Assembly: GCA_023128455.1 (NCBI GenBank)
Contig: JAGMDW010000040.1
Span: 1 to 37,897 of the forward strand
Direction: 5' to 3'
Length of the DNA: 37,897 nt
Source of the DNA: Desulfurellaceae bacterium
GTDB lineage: Bacteria; Campylobacterota_A; Desulfurellia; JAGGSF01
Notes under the pieces: model-generated
Seen by the model: the letters and a program-made list of their open reading frames with translations, nothing else
Told to the model about the DNA's origin: nothing
Databases searched by the model: none
Part shown: positions 32,456-37,897 of the stretch, piece by piece
How the letters are laid out: every line of letters starts with the position of its first letter
Position numbering within the stretch: position 1 is the stretch's first letter
Translations under genes and position numbers: made by a program

Positions 32456-32766
32456 TAGATTGTCTCCCCACATTTTCTGCAATACCTTACCTTCTTGCCA
32501 TCCTCCAAAAACTTGTAACCAATGCGTATTCTCTTCGAACAATGAGAACAAACAAGCATAACATTAGAAATGTCTATAGGCGCTTCTTTTTCTATAATGC
32601 CGCCTTTAGAGGTAGCCGAAGGTTTAGTGTGTTTCTTGACAATTTTAATGCCCTCTACAATCACTGTACTCTTCTTAGAAACAAAACTGAGAATCTTTCC
32701 CCTTTTCCCTTTATCCTTGCCCCTAATTATTTCCACCTCATCAGTTTTTCTTAATTTAGTTTTCAT
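32455..32766 (-). CDS. rplX: 50S ribosomal protein L24, with zinc ribbon
   Basis: L24 starts 50S assembly and sits at the tunnel exit. The 103-residue product has the KOW motif (DEVEIIRGKDKGKRGKILSF), VEGIKIVKKHTKPS and a C-terminal zinc ribbon with LVCSHCSKRIRIGYKF and YCRKCGE. The C-terminal Cys-x2-Cys pairs are found in many but not all bacteria. ATG 32766 gives the family start MKTKLRKTDEV. Confidence 0.97.
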   Translation of the reverse strand: MKTKLRKTDEVEIIRGKDKGKRGKILSFVSKKSTVIVEGIKIVKKHTKPSATSKGGIIEKEAPIDISNVMLVCSHCSKRIRIGYKFLEDGKKVRYCRKCGETI

Positions 32767-32767
32767 C

Positions 32768-33136
32768 CTAAAGCACCTCTGGAGCAAGCGATATAATCTT
32801 CATAAAATTCCTTGCTCTTAATTCCCTAACTACCGGCCCAAAAATACGGCTGCCTATGGGCTCACCTTGATCATCTATGATCACCGCTGCATTATCATCA
32901 AACTTTATATAACTCCCATCCACTCTTCTAAATTCTTTTTTGGTTCTTACCACTACCGCTTTAACCACATTTCCTTTTTTTACTTTACCCTCAGGAATTG
33001 CTTTCTTCACTGCAGCCACAATAATATCTCCTGCACGAGCATACCTCCGCCTCGTTCCACCAAGCACCTTTATACACATAATTTCTTTAGCGCCAGAGTT
33101 ATCTACCACCTTTAATTTTGTCTGCATTTGAATCAT
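32768..33136 (-). CDS. rplN: 50S ribosomal protein L14
   Basis: L14 helps form intersubunit bridge B8. The product has exactly the usual 122 residues: MIQMQTKLKVVDNSGAKEIM, CIKVLGGTRRRYARAGDIIV, AIPEGKVKKGNVVKAVVVRT, FDDNAAVIIDDQGEPIGSRI, FGPVVRELR and FMKIISLAPEVL. ATG 33136 is preceded by AAGGAG. It overlaps rpsQ by 38 bp, more than any other pair here. Confidence 0.98.
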   Translation of the reverse strand: MIQMQTKLKVVDNSGAKEIMCIKVLGGTRRRYARAGDIIVAAVKKAIPEGKVKKGNVVKAVVVRTKKEFRRVDGSYIKFDDNAAVIIDDQGEPIGSRIFGPVVRELRARNFMKIISLAPEVL

Positions 33137-33392
33137 TTTTAAGCTCCTTGTGTCCCTTCTTAGCAATTTGCACTATTCTAAATCTCTTGTCCTTAGATAA
33201 GGGCCGACATTCCTCAATACTTATTACATCACCTTCGCCAGACTTGTTATATTCATCATGAACTTTATATTTTTTCTTTCTTTTTACATACTTTCCAATC
33301 TTACTTAGTTTCATCAGCCTTTCTATTAAAACCACCCTTGTTTTATCCATCTTATCGCTTATCACCACACCCTTAAGCACCTTCTTCGCCAT
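33099..33392 (-). CDS. rpsQ: 30S ribosomal protein S17
   Basis: S17 binds the 16S 5' domain. The 97-residue product has KKVLKGVVISDKMDKTRVVL, KLSKIGKYVKRKKKYKVHDE, GDVISIEECRPLSKDKRFRI and a C-terminal tail of about 16 residues (KGHKELKNDSNADKIKGGR) beyond most family members. The tail is encoded in the overlap with rplN. ATG 33392 overlaps the rpmC stop by one base. Confidence 0.97.
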   Translation of the reverse strand: MAKKVLKGVVISDKMDKTRVVLIERLMKLSKIGKYVKRKKKYKVHDEYNKSGEGDVISIEECRPLSKDKRFRIVQIAKKGHKELKNDSNADKIKGGR

Positions 33393-33583
33393 TAATTACT
33401 CCCTTTCTCTCTTAAAACGGTAAGTATTCGTGCAATTCCTCTCCTTATATTACGAAACCTCTTGGGGTTTTCCAACTGTTCTACATTCTTTCGCAAGCGT
33501 AAATTAAAAAGCTCTTGTTTTAAATCCTGCAATTTCTTATTTAATCCTTCAGTATCCATTTCTCTAATTTCTCTACTCTTCAT
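33392..33583 (-). CDS. rpmC: 50S ribosomal protein L29
   Basis: L29 lies at the tunnel exit and binds SRP and trigger factor with L23. The 63-residue product is almost all helix: SREIREMDTEGLNKKLQDLK, QELFNLRLRKNVEQLENPKR and IRRGIARILTVLREK. ATG 33583 overlaps the rplP stop by 4 bp (ATGA). Confidence 0.97.
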   Translation of the reverse strand: MKSREIREMDTEGLNKKLQDLKQELFNLRLRKNVEQLENPKRFRNIRRGIARILTVLREKGSN

Positions 33584-33999
33584 ATACTCTGTTCCTTAAC
33601 AATTCTTGTAGGTATGCCAAGTTTATAAGAAGCTAACTTTAATGCTCTTATGGCTTTTTCTTCCGATACATTCCCTACCTCATACAATATACGGCCAGGT
33701 TTCACTGGAGCAACCCATACCTCAGGAGAACCTTTGCCTTTTCCCATCCTTGTCTCGGCAGGTTTTTTCGTAAGAGGAAAATAGGGGAAAATACGAATCC
33801 ATACTTTTCCCTCCCTTTTTAAATATCTTGTTATAGCAACACGAGCAGACTCTATCTGTCTATTTGTTATCTCCCCTCTGCCCATTGCCTTCAATCCAAA
33901 TTCACCAAATGTCACATTACATCCACGATTAGAAACACCTGTCAAACTCCCCCTTTTACGCTGGTATTTTCTATACTTTGTTCTACGAGGCATTAACAT
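33580..33999 (-). CDS. rplP: 50S ribosomal protein L16
   Basis: L16 organizes the A-site region of the 50S. The 139-residue product begins MLMPRRTKYRKYQRKRG, with FGEFGLKAMGRGEITNRQIE, ARVAITRYLKREGKVWIRIF, PETRMGKGKG-like KPAETRMGKGKGSPEVWVAPV and PGRILYEVGN. ATG 33999 has GGAG 6 bp upstream and the MLMP start is common; the ATG two codons later is possible. Confidence 0.97.
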   Translation of the reverse strand: MLMPRRTKYRKYQRKRGSLTGVSNRGCNVTFGEFGLKAMGRGEITNRQIESARVAITRYLKREGKVWIRIFPYFPLTKKPAETRMGKGKGSPEVWVAPVKPGRILYEVGNVSEEKAIRALKLASYKLGIPTRIVKEQSI

Positions 34000-34014
34000 C
34001 TTTCTCTCCTACTC

Positions 34015-34632
34015 TCAGTCCTCTTTGAATATCCATGCTTTAACACCAATAACTCCTGCTGTAGTGAGGGCCTCGGCAAAACCATAATCAATGTTTGCTT
34101 TAAATGTCTGCAATGAAACTCTCCCTTCCTGTCGCCACTCACAGCGAGCCATCTCTGCACCACCTAATTTTCCTGAACATTTAATCTTTATTCCACGCGC
34201 ACCAGCCTTCGCCGCTAAACGCATCACCTTCTTTAATACTCTTCTATACGGCATTCTCTTTTCTATCTGTAAAGCAACATTTTCCGCAACAAGTTGAGCA
34301 TCAGCCTCCGGTTTATCTACTTCCCTTACATTTATAGTAACATTACATGATGTTAAACTGCTGACCAATTTTTTAAGCTTTTCTATCTCACTACCCTTCT
34401 TCCCAATCATAATGCCCGGCCGAGCAGCATATAGGCTTAATGTCATTTTGTTTCCTTTACGTTCTATCTCCATTTTAGATAGTCCAGCGTAGTACGATCT
34501 TCTCTTTACTGCTTTCCTGATATTATAATCCTCAAGCAAATTTTCCTTCAACCCTTTCGCTACAAACCAACGGGAGGTCCAATTCTTATTGATTCCTATC
34601 CTCAAACCTATTGGGTTTACCTTTTGTCCCAA
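34015..34632 (-). CDS. rpsC: 30S ribosomal protein S3
   Basis: S3 lines the mRNA entry channel and helps unwind mRNA. The 205-residue product has GQKVNPIGLRIGINKNWTSR, the KH domain with PGIMIGKKGSEIEKLKKLV, VADQLVAENVALQIEKRMPYRRVLKK-type segment and GGAEMARCEWRQEGRVSLQT. The start is TTG 34632: AGGAGG lies 5 bp upstream, the next in-frame ATG is much too late, and the Gly-Gln-Lys that follows fits the family. TTG may tune S3 levels. Confidence 0.97.
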   Translation of the reverse strand: MGQKVNPIGLRIGINKNWTSRWFVAKGLKENLLEDYNIRKAVKRRSYYAGLSKMEIERKGNKMTLSLYAARPGIMIGKKGSEIEKLKKLVSSLTSCNVTINVREVDKPEADAQLVAENVALQIEKRMPYRRVLKKVMRLAAKAGARGIKIKCSGKLGGAEMARCEWRQEGRVSLQTFKANIDYGFAEALTTAGVIGVKAWIFKED

Positions 34633-34641
34633 AATATCCTC

Positions 34642-34971
34642 CTATCTCTCGCTCAGCTTGATCTCTAAATTACTTGCTCTCTTCACAATCTTTCCTGCTC
34701 TCCCTCTTGCTCTCGGTCTAAACCTCTTCATCTTTAAACCGTCATCCGCAACAACCTTGGAAATATAAAGTTTGTCAACATCTATTCCTACATTCTCAGC
34801 GTTGGACAATGCACTCTGTAAGAGTTTCCTTAAAATGAAAGAGGCTTTGCGAGGACAGAACTTCAACATAATTAAGGCTCTCTCCACACTCTGGCCTTTT
34901 ATAAACGAAATCACTTCTCTAACTTTTCGCGGCGATATTCTTGCTCCTTTTAAATAAGCCCTTACTTCCAT
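34642..34971 (-). CDS. rplV: 50S ribosomal protein L22
   Basis: L22 reaches into the exit tunnel at the macrolide-sensitive constriction. The 109-residue product shows AYLKGARISPRKVREVISFI, LKFCPRKASFILRKLLQSAL, SNAENVGIDVDKLYI and the loop and end RFRPRARGRAGKIVKRASNL. A GAGG lies upstream of ATG 34971. Confidence 0.97.
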   Translation of the reverse strand: MEVRAYLKGARISPRKVREVISFIKGQSVERALIMLKFCPRKASFILRKLLQSALSNAENVGIDVDKLYISKVVADDGLKMKRFRPRARGRAGKIVKRASNLEIKLSER

Positions 34972-34973
34972 AA

Positions 34974-35258
34974 TTATGCCTCACCTACGCGCTTGCCAAC
35001 TGTACCTTTATGTCCTTTAAACACTCGTGTAGGAGCAAACTCTCCCAATCTATGGCCAACCATATTTTCTGTAACATATACAGGTATAAATTTTCTCCCA
35101 TTATGTACAGCAAATGTAAATCCCACAAATTCAGGCAAAATCTCACTTCTTCTAGACCATGTTTTTATTATCCCTTTCTTTTTACCGTCTCTTATCTTAA
35201 GCACTTTTTTATACAATTTCTGATCTATATAAGGACCTTTTTTAGACGATCTACCCAT
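34974..35258 (-). CDS. rpsS: 30S ribosomal protein S19
   Basis: S19 forms a dimer with S13 in the 30S head. The 94-residue product has GRSSKKGPYIDQKLYKKV, KTWSRRSEILPEFVGFTFAV, HNGRKFIPVYVTENMVGHRL and GEFAPTRVFKGHKG, all strongly conserved. AGGAGG lies before ATG 35258, inside the end of rplB (8-bp overlap). Confidence 0.98.
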   Translation of the reverse strand: MGRSSKKGPYIDQKLYKKVLKIRDGKKKGIIKTWSRRSEILPEFVGFTFAVHNGRKFIPVYVTENMVGHRLGEFAPTRVFKGHKGTVGKRVGEA

Positions 35259-36078
35259 TATTTCTCCTCCTTATAATAAACCTATCGGTGCGTTTGTTCT
35301 TTCTCGTACGATATCCTTTCGTGGGTACACCCCAAGGAGTAACAGGCGTCCCTCCCGTACCGCTTTTTCCTTCCCCCCCTCCGTGAGGATGATCAACAGG
35401 ATTCATTGCCACACCACGAACCTTAGGTCTCCTTCCTAAATGACGCAATCTTCCTGCCTTTCCATAAACTATGTTGCTCTGATCTGCATTCCCTACCTGC
35501 CCTATCGTCGCATAAGCATTTTCGTGTACCATTCTCATTTCACCGGAAGGTAATTTGAGAAAAACATATTTTTTCTCCTTGGCCATAACTTGAGCATAAC
35601 TTCCTGCACTCCGCGCCAATTTCGCACCACCGCCTGGATAAAGTCCAATATTGTGCACCACAGTTCCTGCTGGAATTTTTCTCAGTGGAAGTGCATTGCC
35701 CACCTTAATCTCCACATTTTCTCCTGATTCTACAACATCGCCTACCTTCAAACCTAAAGGGGCAATGATATACCGCTTCTCGCCAGTTGCATATGAGACA
35801 AGCGCAATGTATGCACTTCTATTAGGATCATATTCAATAGATTTTACCTTTCCCTCAATATTATAATTATCTCGCTTAAAATCTATTATCCTATACAATC
35901 TTTTATGTCCTCCGCCTCTATGTCGTACGGTAATTCTACCCAGATTATTTCTCCCGGAATGCTTCTTAATGGAAACAAGAATGGACTTTTCCGGTTTTAC
36001 CTTTGTCAGTTCACCAAAATCACTTACGCTCATTCCGCGCCTGCCAGGAGTAGTAGGCTTGTAAACTTTAACACCCAT
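35251..36078 (-). CDS. rplB: 50S ribosomal protein L2
   Basis: L2 is needed for subunit joining and peptidyl transfer. The 275-residue product has VYKPTTPGRRGMSVSDFGEL, KKHSGRNNLGRITVRHRGGG, HKRLYRIIDFKRD, the GGGAKLARSAGSYAQVMAKE stretch and the C-terminal RGVAMNPVDHPHGGGEGKSG with the conserved histidine, then GVPTKGYRTRKNKRTDRFI. Complete and of normal length. It starts 7 bp after rplW. Confidence 0.98.
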   Translation of the reverse strand: MGVKVYKPTTPGRRGMSVSDFGELTKVKPEKSILVSIKKHSGRNNLGRITVRHRGGGHKRLYRIIDFKRDNYNIEGKVKSIEYDPNRSAYIALVSYATGEKRYIIAPLGLKVGDVVESGENVEIKVGNALPLRKIPAGTVVHNIGLYPGGGAKLARSAGSYAQVMAKEKKYVFLKLPSGEMRMVHENAYATIGQVGNADQSNIVYGKAGRLRHLGRRPKVRGVAMNPVDHPHGGGEGKSGTGGTPVTPWGVPTKGYRTRKNKRTDRFIIRRRNNG

Positions 36079-36085
36079 TATATCC

Positions 36086-36361
36086 TCACAAATCCTTAAT
36101 CTGTTGTCCTTGCTTCAGTGACACAATAACCTTTCTTGTATTAGGTCGCCTACCCCGAATATTATGAAACAATCTTTTTTTACCTTTTATATTCATTATA
36201 TTAACTTTTTTTACCTGCACTTTAAATATCTTTTCTACAACCTTTCTCACATCTACCTTTGTAGCTTTCTTATGCACTATGAACACGTACTTTCCTTCTT
36301 CCCTGTCTCTTGTGGATTTTTCTGTAACTCTTCTCCCTTTTATAATATTCCATACATCCAT
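36086..36361 (-). CDS. rplW: 50S ribosomal protein L23
   Basis: L23 is the main docking site for trigger factor and SRP at the tunnel exit. The 91-residue product has VWNIIKGRRVTEKSTRDREE, KYVFIVHKKATKVDVRKVVE, KIFKVQVKKVNIMNIKGKKR and a short end. ATG 36361 follows the rplD stop with no gap. Confidence 0.97.
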   Translation of the reverse strand: MDVWNIIKGRRVTEKSTRDREEGKYVFIVHKKATKVDVRKVVEKIFKVQVKKVNIMNIKGKKRLFHNIRGRRPNTRKVIVSLKQGQQIKDL

Positions 36362-36970
36362 CTAAACTCCCTTCAACATCTCTGGTAACAGCTTTTGAGG
36401 AACAACAATCTTTTCATACCTTAAAATATCATAAACATTAACACTGTGCGCTTCCTTTAATTCTATCTTTTCTATATTTCTCATAGAAAGTATAGAATTA
36501 ACCATATCATTACTTACAACAACCAAACCTTTTTCTACACCTAAATTCTTTAAAGTCAGACAGGCTTCCTTTGTCTTCGGTGAAGAAAAATCAAACTCCT
36601 CCACCACAATTAAATCACCATCTGTAATCTTTTGTGATAAAGCCCACAAGTATACCTTTTTTCTCTCTTTCTTGTTCACCTTTTGTTTATAGGTACGAGG
36701 CTTCGGACCAAAACATACACCACCACCTACCCATAGAGGTGAACGAATAGAACCCGCCCGCGCTCTTCCTGTTCCTTTTTGTCTCCAAGGTTTTTTTCCT
36801 CCACCGGATACATCACCCCTGGTTTTAGAAGAAGCCGTTCCTCTTCTCTTGTTCGCCAAATACGCTTTTACTATCCTGCTCACACATAGAGAAGAAACAT
36901 TGCCCACATTAATATTTATATCTACCTCTCCTTTTTTATTTCCCTGTTTGTTCAACACATCTATTTTCAT
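36362..36970 (-). CDS. rplD: 50S ribosomal protein L4
   Basis: L4 lines the exit tunnel and in E. coli represses the S10 operon. The 202-residue product has YLANKRRGTASSKTRGDVSG, GGKKPWRQKGTGRARAGSIR and SPLWVGGGVCFGPKPRTYKQ in the tunnel loop, then a Rossmann-like globular part (DLIVVEEFDFSSPKTKEACL, LVVVSNDMVNSILSMRNI). ATGA overlap with rplC. Confidence 0.97.
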   Translation of the reverse strand: MKIDVLNKQGNKKGEVDININVGNVSSLCVSRIVKAYLANKRRGTASSKTRGDVSGGGKKPWRQKGTGRARAGSIRSPLWVGGGVCFGPKPRTYKQKVNKKERKKVYLWALSQKITDGDLIVVEEFDFSSPKTKEACLTLKNLGVEKGLVVVSNDMVNSILSMRNIEKIELKEAHSVNVYDILRYEKIVVPQKLLPEMLKGV

Positions 36971-37590
36971 TGTTGTTTCCCTTTCAATATCTTAACCCAA
37001 CTGCCGCTTCCACCTAACACACCACCTTTAAGACCTATAATACTATTTTCCTTGTCTACAAAAACAACCCTTGAAGTCTTTATTGTAACCTTCTTATTCC
37101 CATAGTGACCTGCCATCTTCTTCCCCTTAATCACTCTTCCTGGATATTCACACATACCTATAGAACCTGGTTTTCTATCCATCATTCCACCATGAGAAGC
37201 TGGTCCACCATGAAAACCGTGTCTTTTCATAGTACCAGAGAATCCCTTTCCTTTGCTATATCCTTGAACTCTTGCAGTTTCTCCCACCTTGAATATATCC
37301 ACGCCTATCACATCACCTATTTTAAACTCTTTGATATTTTGATACTTAAATTCTCTCAACATGCGCTTATACGGTACATTCTTCTTCTTAAAACAACCGA
37401 CCAGGGACTTATTCAATTTATTTTCTTTAACATCACCAAAGCCTAACTGTAATGCACAGTAACTATTTTTTTCTTGCGTTTTAATATCAACTATAACCCC
37501 CGGTTCTACTTTTAGCAGCGTTACAGGAATCGCAGAATCGCTTTCGAAAATTTGAGTCATGCCCATTTTCCTTGCCATAAGACCTATCAC
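36967..37590 (-). CDS. rplC: 50S ribosomal protein L3
   Basis: L3 is one of the first proteins to bind 23S rRNA and reaches the peptidyl transferase centre. The 207-residue product has IGLMARKMGMTQIFESDSAI, PVTLLKVEPGVIVD, the central GYSKGKGFSGTMKRHGFHGG, PASHGGMMDRKPGSIGMCEY and GRVIKGKKMAGHYGNKKVTI. The start is GTG 37590, overlapping the rpsJ stop (GTGA), with GAGG upstream. Confidence 0.97.
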   Translation of the reverse strand: MIGLMARKMGMTQIFESDSAIPVTLLKVEPGVIVDIKTQEKNSYCALQLGFGDVKENKLNKSLVGCFKKKNVPYKRMLREFKYQNIKEFKIGDVIGVDIFKVGETARVQGYSKGKGFSGTMKRHGFHGGPASHGGMMDRKPGSIGMCEYPGRVIKGKKMAGHYGNKKVTIKTSRVVFVDKENSIIGLKGGVLGGSGSWVKILKGKQQ

Positions 37591-37892
37591 AGTTTCACCT
37601 CTATATCCACACCTGCCGGCAAATCTATCCTCATCAATGCATCCACTGTCTGTTCCGATGCATCTAAAATATCCATAAGCCTCTTATGAACTCTTATCTC
37701 GAACTGCTCTCTTGATTTCTTGTTCACAAACGGCGAACGCAAAACCGTATAACGAGATATCCTCGTAGGCAAAAGCACTGGTCCCTTTATCCTTGCACCC
37801 GTATTTCTTGCCGTTTCCATTATATCCTTTACGGACTTATCTAAAAGTCTACTATCATAAGACTTTAATCTTAATCTTATCTTTTGCGACAT
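37587..37892 (-). CDS. rpsJ: 30S ribosomal protein S10
   Basis: S10 (NusE) serves in the 30S head and also in transcription antitermination with NusB. The 101-residue product is complete: KIRLRLKSYDSRLLDKSVKD, ARNTGARIKGPVLLPTRISR, YTVLRSPFVNKKSREQFEIR and VHKRLMDILDASEQTVDALM. It is the first gene of the S10 cluster inside the window; only five bases lie upstream, so its promoter and Shine-Dalgarno are not visible. Confidence 0.98.
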   Translation of the reverse strand: MSQKIRLRLKSYDSRLLDKSVKDIMETARNTGARIKGPVLLPTRISRYTVLRSPFVNKKSREQFEIRVHKRLMDILDASEQTVDALMRIDLPAGVDIEVKL

Positions 37893-37897
37893 AATCT

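Noticed and set aside
1..37897. CRISPR arrays, insertion sequences, prophage, integrase or toxin-antitoxin genes
   Set aside because: I looked for regular repeats, transposase motifs and gene-poor islands. All long stretches are filled by housekeeping genes, and the only gap above 150 bp is the rpsB leader.

Overview
The window is AT-rich bacterial chromosome carrying almost only housekeeping genes. They are packed in three long, tightly overlapping operons, and I see no insertion sequence, phage, CRISPR array or rRNA. The F0 part of the ATP synthase (atpZ, an atpI-like gene, atpB, atpE) stands apart from the other ATP synthase genes. Its c subunit has a cleavable signal peptide and a GIGQG...IES...ANPF pattern. 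Both traits recall Desulfobacterota (former Deltaproteobacteria) and, for the signal peptide, Aquificota. The organism uses the MEP isoprenoid pathway (dxr, ispG), the C5 haem pathway (hemL), a single-chain pyruvate carboxylase, a short EF-Ts and zinc-binding forms of S4, S14, L24 and L36. Coding strands are strongly purine-rich and tRNA stems fairly GC-rich. That would fit a thermophile, but I cannot prove it or name a genus.

Region 1 (1-7125, minus strand) runs as one chain: polyferredoxin, a DHH/CBS/DRTGG protein, purC, purS, purQ, hemL, atpZ, atpI-like, atpB, atpE, then two tRNA-Ser genes that seem to have their own promoter. Most junctions overlap, so the chain is probably one transcript joining purine, haem and ATP synthase genes. 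Region 2 (7182-14019, plus strand) diverges from it and holds a GH57 glycosidase, der and pyruvate carboxylase. The divergent intergenic region is only 56 bp and holds two back-to-back promoters. Each sits so close to its start codon that both mRNAs should be leaderless.

Region 3 (14025-22970, plus strand) is the rpsB-tsf-pyrH-frr-uppS-cdsA-dxr-rseP-ispG operon, ending in an RCK-type ion-channel gene that is broken by a frameshift. A structured leader precedes rpsB. It contains a 19-codon upstream ORF whose stop codon overlaps the rpsB start codon, and a hairpin that hides the rpsB ribosome binding site. Region 4 (22963-37892, minus strand) is the complete S10-spc-alpha ribosomal protein supercluster from rpsJ to rplQ, with secY, adk, map, infA, rpmJ and rpoA in the usual places and lspA added at the end. 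The last genes of regions 3 and 4 converge and overlap by 8 bp.

The points most worth following up are the rpsB leader, a truncated DHH/CBS/DRTGG pyrophosphatase-like protein with altered metal ligands beside purC, the paired leaderless promoters, the channel frameshift at an (AT)4 tract together with its unusual MLGYG selectivity filter, and atpZ, which has a strong Shine-Dalgarno but no normal start codon at the right distance.
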